From NCBI RefSeq assembly GCF_026239735.1, contig NZ_JAPIVT010000007.1, forward strand, positions 124,001-188,000: 64,000 nucleotides of DNA, read 5' to 3'. A program made the position numbers and the translations under genes. This stretch comes from Pedobacter sp. MC2016-05 (GTDB taxonomy: Bacteria; Bacteroidota; Bacteroidia; Sphingobacteriales; Sphingobacteriaceae). Shown in pieces: positions 60,152-64,000 of this stretch (the stretch's first letter is position 1; each line of letters starts with the position of its first letter). The notes below the pieces were generated by a model, which was not told the origin of the DNA, did no database searches, and worked only from the letters and a program-made list of their open reading frames with translations.

Positions 60152-63100
60152 TTATGCATGTGCAGGATTAACCTTTTCAACTTTCTTTTTGTACGACCAA
60201 TAGAATACAATCGGATAAACAAAAAGGTTGAAAAGTGTATTGGTAATTAAACCTCCAATTACAACAATGGCTAAGGGTTTCGAAGCTTCAGACCCAATTC
60301 CTATAGATAAAGCAGCGGGCATCAATCCAATCGCTGCCATTAAAGCAGTCATTAAAACTGGTCTGAATCTGCTTGCAATACCATCTCTCATAGCATCGGT
60401 AAATGTCCAGGTTTCATGGTGTTTCAGTTCGGCGATATTGGTTTTGAAACGGGTAATCAGAATTACTCCATTTTGAACACAGATGCCGAACAAAGCAATG
60501 AAGCCGATACCTGCAGAAATGTTAAAGTTTACTCCCGCAAACAACAAAGCTAAAATTCCACCAATCATGGCAAACGGAACATTGTTTAATACCAGCAAAG
60601 CATCTCTGATATTTCCGAAAAGGACAAACAGAATGAAGAAGATTAACAACAAACTCACTGGAATGGCTTGCGATAATCGGGAAATGGCTCGTTGCTGATT
60701 TTCAAAATCTCCAGCCCATTCTAGTTTGTACTCTTTAGGAAGCTTTATTTGTGCATTTACCTTTTGTTGTGCTTCCGCAATTACGCTGCCCATGTCTCGA
60801 CCACGGATGGAAAATTTAATGGCGCCGTAACGTTTGTGTTTATCGCGGTAAATCATGCTCGGTCCGGTAATTTTTCTGATGCTCGATATTTCACCAAGTT
60901 GTACATTTGAACCTGATAAAGTCGGTATCCTTAGTTTGCAGATCGAACTTTCATCATTCCTGAAATCTTCTGGATAGCGAATAATAAGGTCAAACTTTCG
61001 CTCACCTTCATAAATTTGCGTGGCTGCTTTACCGCCAATTGCCATTTCGATAACCGCATTTGCATCAGCAGTGCTCACCCCATAAAGTGCCATTTTCTTT
61101 TGATCGAGGTTAATTTGTAACTCTGGCTGACCAAGATTGCGCAAAATTCCGAGGTCTTCGATGCCCTCAACTGTTTTTAAAATCTTTTCAATTTTTTCTT
61201 CTTCCTGTTCGATGAATTCGAAGTTTTCACCAAACATTTTTACCACAATAGATCCTTTGACGCCGGAAACGGCTTCTTCCACATTATCAGAAATGGGTTG
61301 CGAAAAATTGAGACTGATGCCTGGAAATGTTTTGAGCTTCTCCTGCATCCGTTCAATCAGTTGCTCTTTGCTCTGTTCTCTTTTCCATTCTTTCCGTGGA
61401 TAAATATCGACGTGAAATTCCATGTTGTAAAATCCCGTTGCATCGGTACCATCGTTCGGTCGGCCAGTTTGCGACATGACCTGTTTAACCTCTTCAAAGC
61501 TTAAAAAGATCTTTCTCATATCATTAGAAAGCTTTTTGGTTTCGTCTAAAGAAATACTCAGCGGCCCTGTTGCCCGAACGTAAATAGAGCCCTCGTCTAA
61601 GCTCGGCAGAAATTCTGTGCCTAAAAACTTAAAGCTAACTGCGCCCATCAGCAACACGATAATAGAGGTGGAAAAAACCAATTTTTTATTGCTGAAACAG
61701 GTATCGTAAAATTTTAGGGTGGCTTTGGTCATCCATTCCAGAAAAACATTATGTTTTTCTTTTACATTTTTCTTCAGCAATACACTCGCCATCGCAGGCA
61801 CCAATGTAAAGGTTAAAATAAGCGCACCTAACAGCGCAAAACTCAGTGTCCAGGCGAGTGGAGAAAACATTTTGCCCTCTACTTTTTCAAAAGTGAAGAT
61901 CGGCAACAAGCCCGTAATGATAATCAGTTTGGCAAAAAGGATTCCCTTACCATTTTCCATACATGCTTTTTTGATGAACCCGAGCTTGCTCATTTTGTTA
62001 AAACGATCCATGCCCAGTTTCTTTGCCCGCATATCCAGGGTAACAAAAATTCCTTCGACCATTACCACTGCACCATCAATAATGATCCCGAAATCGATCG
62101 CCCCCATAGATAACAAATTTGCAGGCATTCCTTTCATTTTAAGACAGATAAACGCAAATAAAAGCGCTAACGGAATGATGATTGATACGATTAGCGTGGT
62201 TCGCCAATCGGCCATAAAGAGGAAAACGATTAACGTAACAAATAGGATTCCTTCGAGCATGTTTCCCATTACTGTGTGTACAGAATAGTTAACCAGATCT
62301 TCCCGGTCGTAGAAAGGCTTGATCTTCACATCGTCGGGCAGGATCGAGCCGTTAATTACATTGATTTTCTCTTTTAAACGGGCAATTACTTCACTCGGAT
62401 TGCCACCTTTGCGCATCACCACAATACCTTCAACTACATCTGGATCATAATCTCTACCTACCTGACCTAATCTCGGCAAAGCCGATTCCGCAACTTCGGC
62501 AATTGTTTTTACGTAAACCGGAGTTTCGTTTACGTTATCCACTACCACGTTTCTAATCTCATCTATATTGTTGAGCACACCGATTCCACGCACCACGTAT
62601 GCCTGCCCGCTTTGAACAATAACGTCGCCGCCTACGTTGATGTTACTTTTTGAAACAGCTTCAAAAAGTTCGGTAGCCGTTACGCCATATTGAATTGATT
62701 TCTGAGGATCAACTGTGATTTGGTAGGTTTTTACCTCTCCGCCAAAACTAACTACGTCAGCAATGCCTGATACGGATAGGAGTTCACGCTGGATCACCCA
62801 ATCCTGCAATGTTTTCAACTCCCGAACCGATTTCTGATCACTGCTTAAAGTGTAGCGAAAAATTTCTCCCGTGGGTCCGTATGGCGGCTGCACCTCAGGC
62901 TGGATTCCCTCAGGCAAATCGGCTTCATCCAGGTGGTTGTTTACCTGAACCCTCGCTTCGGCGTAATCAACATCATCTTCAAAGCTCACTTTAACTATCG
63001 ATAATCCAAATAAGGATGATGAACGAATGCTGGTTCTTTTTTCGGTTGGATTCATCGCAATTTCCAGTGGCCTACTTACGAATTTCTCTACCTCTTCGGC

Positions 63101-63280
63101 ACTTCTGCCTGGCCACTGCGTAATAATAGTAATGTTGGTATTGGTAACATCAGGAAAGGCATCTATTGTGGTGCTTTTGAAGCTAAAATAACCGGCCAGG
63201 ACGAGTATGAACGTGGCGAAAAATATAAAATATTTATTTTTCAGCGCAAAGCCGATGATACTTTTAATGGATTTGTTCAT
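60152..63280 (-). CDS. CusA/CzcA family heavy-metal RND efflux pump
   Basis: A 1042-aa inner-membrane RND transporter that would pump metal cations out using the proton gradient. Twelve membrane helices with two large periplasmic loops; the N-terminus has FPDVTNTNITIITQWPGRSA, the typical HME-RND opening, and the proton-relay helix reads MGAIDFGIIIDGAVVMVEG with conserved Asp residues, diagnostic for the heavy-metal subfamily rather than the drug subfamily. Which metal is transported (Cu/Ag or Co/Zn/Cd) is uncertain. The adaptor gene lies 26 bp upstream on the same strand; an outer-membrane channel gene is not visible and may be beyond the window. Confidence 0.95.
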   Translation of the reverse strand: MNKSIKSIIGFALKNKYFIFFATFILVLAGYFSFKSTTIDAFPDVTNTNITIITQWPGRSAEEVEKFVSRPLEIAMNPTEKRTSIRSSSLFGLSIVKVSFEDDVDYAEARVQVNNHLDEADLPEGIQPEVQPPYGPTGEIFRYTLSSDQKSVRELKTLQDWVIQRELLSVSGIADVVSFGGEVKTYQITVDPQKSIQYGVTATELFEAVSKSNINVGGDVIVQSGQAYVVRGIGVLNNIDEIRNVVVDNVNETPVYVKTIAEVAESALPRLGQVGRDYDPDVVEGIVVMRKGGNPSEVIARLKEKINVINGSILPDDVKIKPFYDREDLVNYSVHTVMGNMLEGILFVTLIVFLFMADWRTTLIVSIIIPLALLFAFICLKMKGMPANLLSMGAIDFGIIIDGAVVMVEGIFVTLDMRAKKLGMDRFNKMSKLGFIKKACMENGKGILFAKLIIITGLLPIFTFEKVEGKMFSPLAWTLSFALLGALILTFTLVPAMASVLLKKNVKEKHNVFLEWMTKATLKFYDTCFSNKKLVFSTSIIVLLMGAVSFKFLGTEFLPSLDEGSIYVRATGPLSISLDETKKLSNDMRKIFLSFEEVKQVMSQTGRPNDGTDATGFYNMEFHVDIYPRKEWKREQSKEQLIERMQEKLKTFPGISLNFSQPISDNVEEAVSGVKGSIVVKMFGENFEFIEQEEEKIEKILKTVEGIEDLGILRNLGQPELQINLDQKKMALYGVSTADANAVIEMAIGGKAATQIYEGERKFDLIIRYPEDFRNDESSICKLRIPTLSGSNVQLGEISSIRKITGPSMIYRDKHKRYGAIKFSIRGRDMGSVIAEAQQKVNAQIKLPKEYKLEWAGDFENQQRAISRLSQAIPVSLLLIFFILFVLFGNIRDALLVLNNVPFAMIGGILALLFAGVNFNISAGIGFIALFGICVQNGVILITRFKTNIAELKHHETWTFTDAMRDGIASRFRPVLMTALMAAIGLMPAALSIGIGSEASKPLAIVVIGGLITNTLFNLFVYPIVFYWSYKKKVEKVNPAHA

Positions 63281-63306
63281 GATTAAAGTTTGATGATGAA
63301 GGGATT

Positions 63307-64000
63307 TTACTGGGTTTTCAGGTTTTCAAATAAGAAAACTTGTTTCGACGCAATTACACGATCGCCAGCTTTCACACCCTTGCTGATAAAGATCTTGTCG
63401 GCAGTTTTGCGGCCAATTTCGATCTCTTGAATGCGGACCTTATTATCGCTGCTTAATAGTAAAACATAATTTTTATTCTCATCAAAAATTACCGCCCTAG
63501 CGTTTACCACAGGTAGATTTACATCCGAACTAGCTGAAACCCTTACCGTACCGAGCATACCTGGCTTCAATAAAAAATCAGGATTTGCAATGATAGCCCT
63601 TGCGTTCATAACCTTGCTATCTTGATCTATCAGGTTATAAATTTTGTCGATTTTTCCCTTAACAGTTTTCTCCGGATAGGATAGGGTCGACAAATTCACT
63701 TCATCGCCAGCTTTAACTCTTGAGATATCCGATTCGTAAATGTTAATCATTGCCCAAACATTAGAAAGATCAGCAACTGTAAATAAACTTTTGTCGTTAT
63801 CTCCACGCAACTGCATATTATCATTAACTTTTTTTTCGATCACGAAGCCATTCAATGGCGATTTTATGGCATATAAACCCGTGCTACTACCTCCGTTTAT
63901 TTTTAAAACAGAATTGGCCCTTTTCAGCTCCGCTTTCTTAATTTGATAATCGTTTTTCGCTTCTTCTAATTCTTTAGCCGATGATAAACCACTTTCATAA
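63307..64000 (-). CDS. RND efflux periplasmic adaptor subunit, N-terminus beyond window
   Basis: The C-terminal 231 residues or so of a CusB/CzcB-type membrane-fusion protein; the frame remains open at the right edge. It shows a coiled-coil hairpin (GLSSAKELEEAKNDYQIKKA), a lipoyl-type domain (YAIKSPLNGFVIEKKVNDNM), a beta-barrel domain (LFTVADLSNVWAMINIYESD) and the membrane-proximal domain (about the last 70 residues). It would link the RND pump encoded just downstream to an outer-membrane channel. The first residues, signal peptide and possible lipobox are out of the window. Confidence 0.93.
   Translation of the reverse strand, partial: YESGLSSAKELEEAKNDYQIKKAELKRANSVLKINGGSSTGLYAIKSPLNGFVIEKKVNDNMQLRGDNDKSLFTVADLSNVWAMINIYESDISRVKAGDEVNLSTLSYPEKTVKGKIDKIYNLIDQDSKVMNARAIIANPDFLLKPGMLGTVRVSASSDVNLPVVNARAVIFDENKNYVLLLSSDNKVRIQEIEIGRKTADKIFISKGVKAGDRVIASKQVFLFENLKTQ

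Noticed and set aside
59983..60171. Open frame of 62 codons over the end of the DinB pseudogene
   Set aside because: It carries the THHRGQTTVYLRLA segment of the broken DinB gene in one of its frames and then runs into non-coding DNA; it is part of the pseudogene, not a separate gene.
1..64000. CRISPR arrays, insertion sequences, prophage genes, integrases or complete conjugative modules
   Set aside because: No regularly spaced direct repeats, transposase, integrase, phage structural or conjugation proteins are seen on either strand.

Overview
The window looks like chromosome of a Bacteroidota bacterium of the Sphingobacteriaceae type, with Pedobacter the best guess. The evidence is two SusC/SusD pairs, an ECF sigma/FecR pair in front of an STN-type SusC, a hybrid two-component regulator with an AraC output domain, many short N-terminal signal peptides ending in AQ, AT-rich intergenic DNA and almost no Shine-Dalgarno sequences. 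I see no insertion sequence, prophage, CRISPR array, rRNA or intact tRNA. The genus is an inference.

Region 1 (1-13.4 kb) is a pectin utilisation locus: a GH95 glycosidase cut by the window edge, a 42-codon leader reading frame behind a LacI-type operator, SusC, SusD, two secreted alpha/beta-hydrolase esterases, an unrecognised protein, a CE8 pectin methylesterase and a GH28 polygalacturonase. SusC/D should import oligosaccharides, the esterases strip methyl and probably acetyl groups, and GH28 and GH95 trim the glycan. A LysR/GNAT divergent pair follows (13.4-14.9 kb).

Region 2 (15.1-22.7 kb) is a copper module: an AraC-type regulator fused to an HMA-like metal domain, a CopA P-type ATPase, a small HMA chaperone, and a multicopper oxidase whose outer-membrane-like tail is split off by one in-frame stop codon. 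Three promoters in this block (copA, the HMA gene, the oxidase) share a three-part motif with identical spacing, which I regard as the best new signal in the window. Inserted between them is a Crp/Fnr regulator and an SDR gene, each preceded by the same 16-bp palindrome. A decayed tRNA-Cys lies at the right edge.

Region 3 (23-29 kb) holds assorted small genes (YceI, DUF1905/YdeI-like, DUF429, DsbA-like, chloroperoxidase-type hydrolase) and a decay zone: 3' halves of a divergent F420-reductase-like/HxlR pair joined by a deletion, the C-terminal half of an oxalate-decarboxylase-like bicupin, and a frameshifted DUF1275 gene. Region 4 (29.5-37.1 kb) has oxidative-stress genes (DUF892 ferritin-like protein, large-subunit KatE catalase, ankyrin protein) and secreted or membrane proteins.

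Region 5 (37.4-47.4 kb) is a compact operon-like run: ECF sigma, FecR, STN-SusC, SusD, a zinc metalloprotease and a DUF3347 protein, suggesting signal-dependent uptake of a peptide or metal-bound substrate. Region 6 (47.5-56.4 kb) contains a FAD/Fe-S D-lactate-dehydrogenase-like enzyme, a Shewanella-type phosphatase, a FUSC membrane protein, an SDR, MsrA, a MauG/CCP-type dihaem peroxidase and a small secreted protein. Region 7 (56.5-64 kb) has the hybrid sensor kinase, a DinB pseudogene with several frameshifts, and a CusA/CzcA RND pump with its adaptor running off the right edge. All family calls are from reading the sequence by eye; no database search was run.
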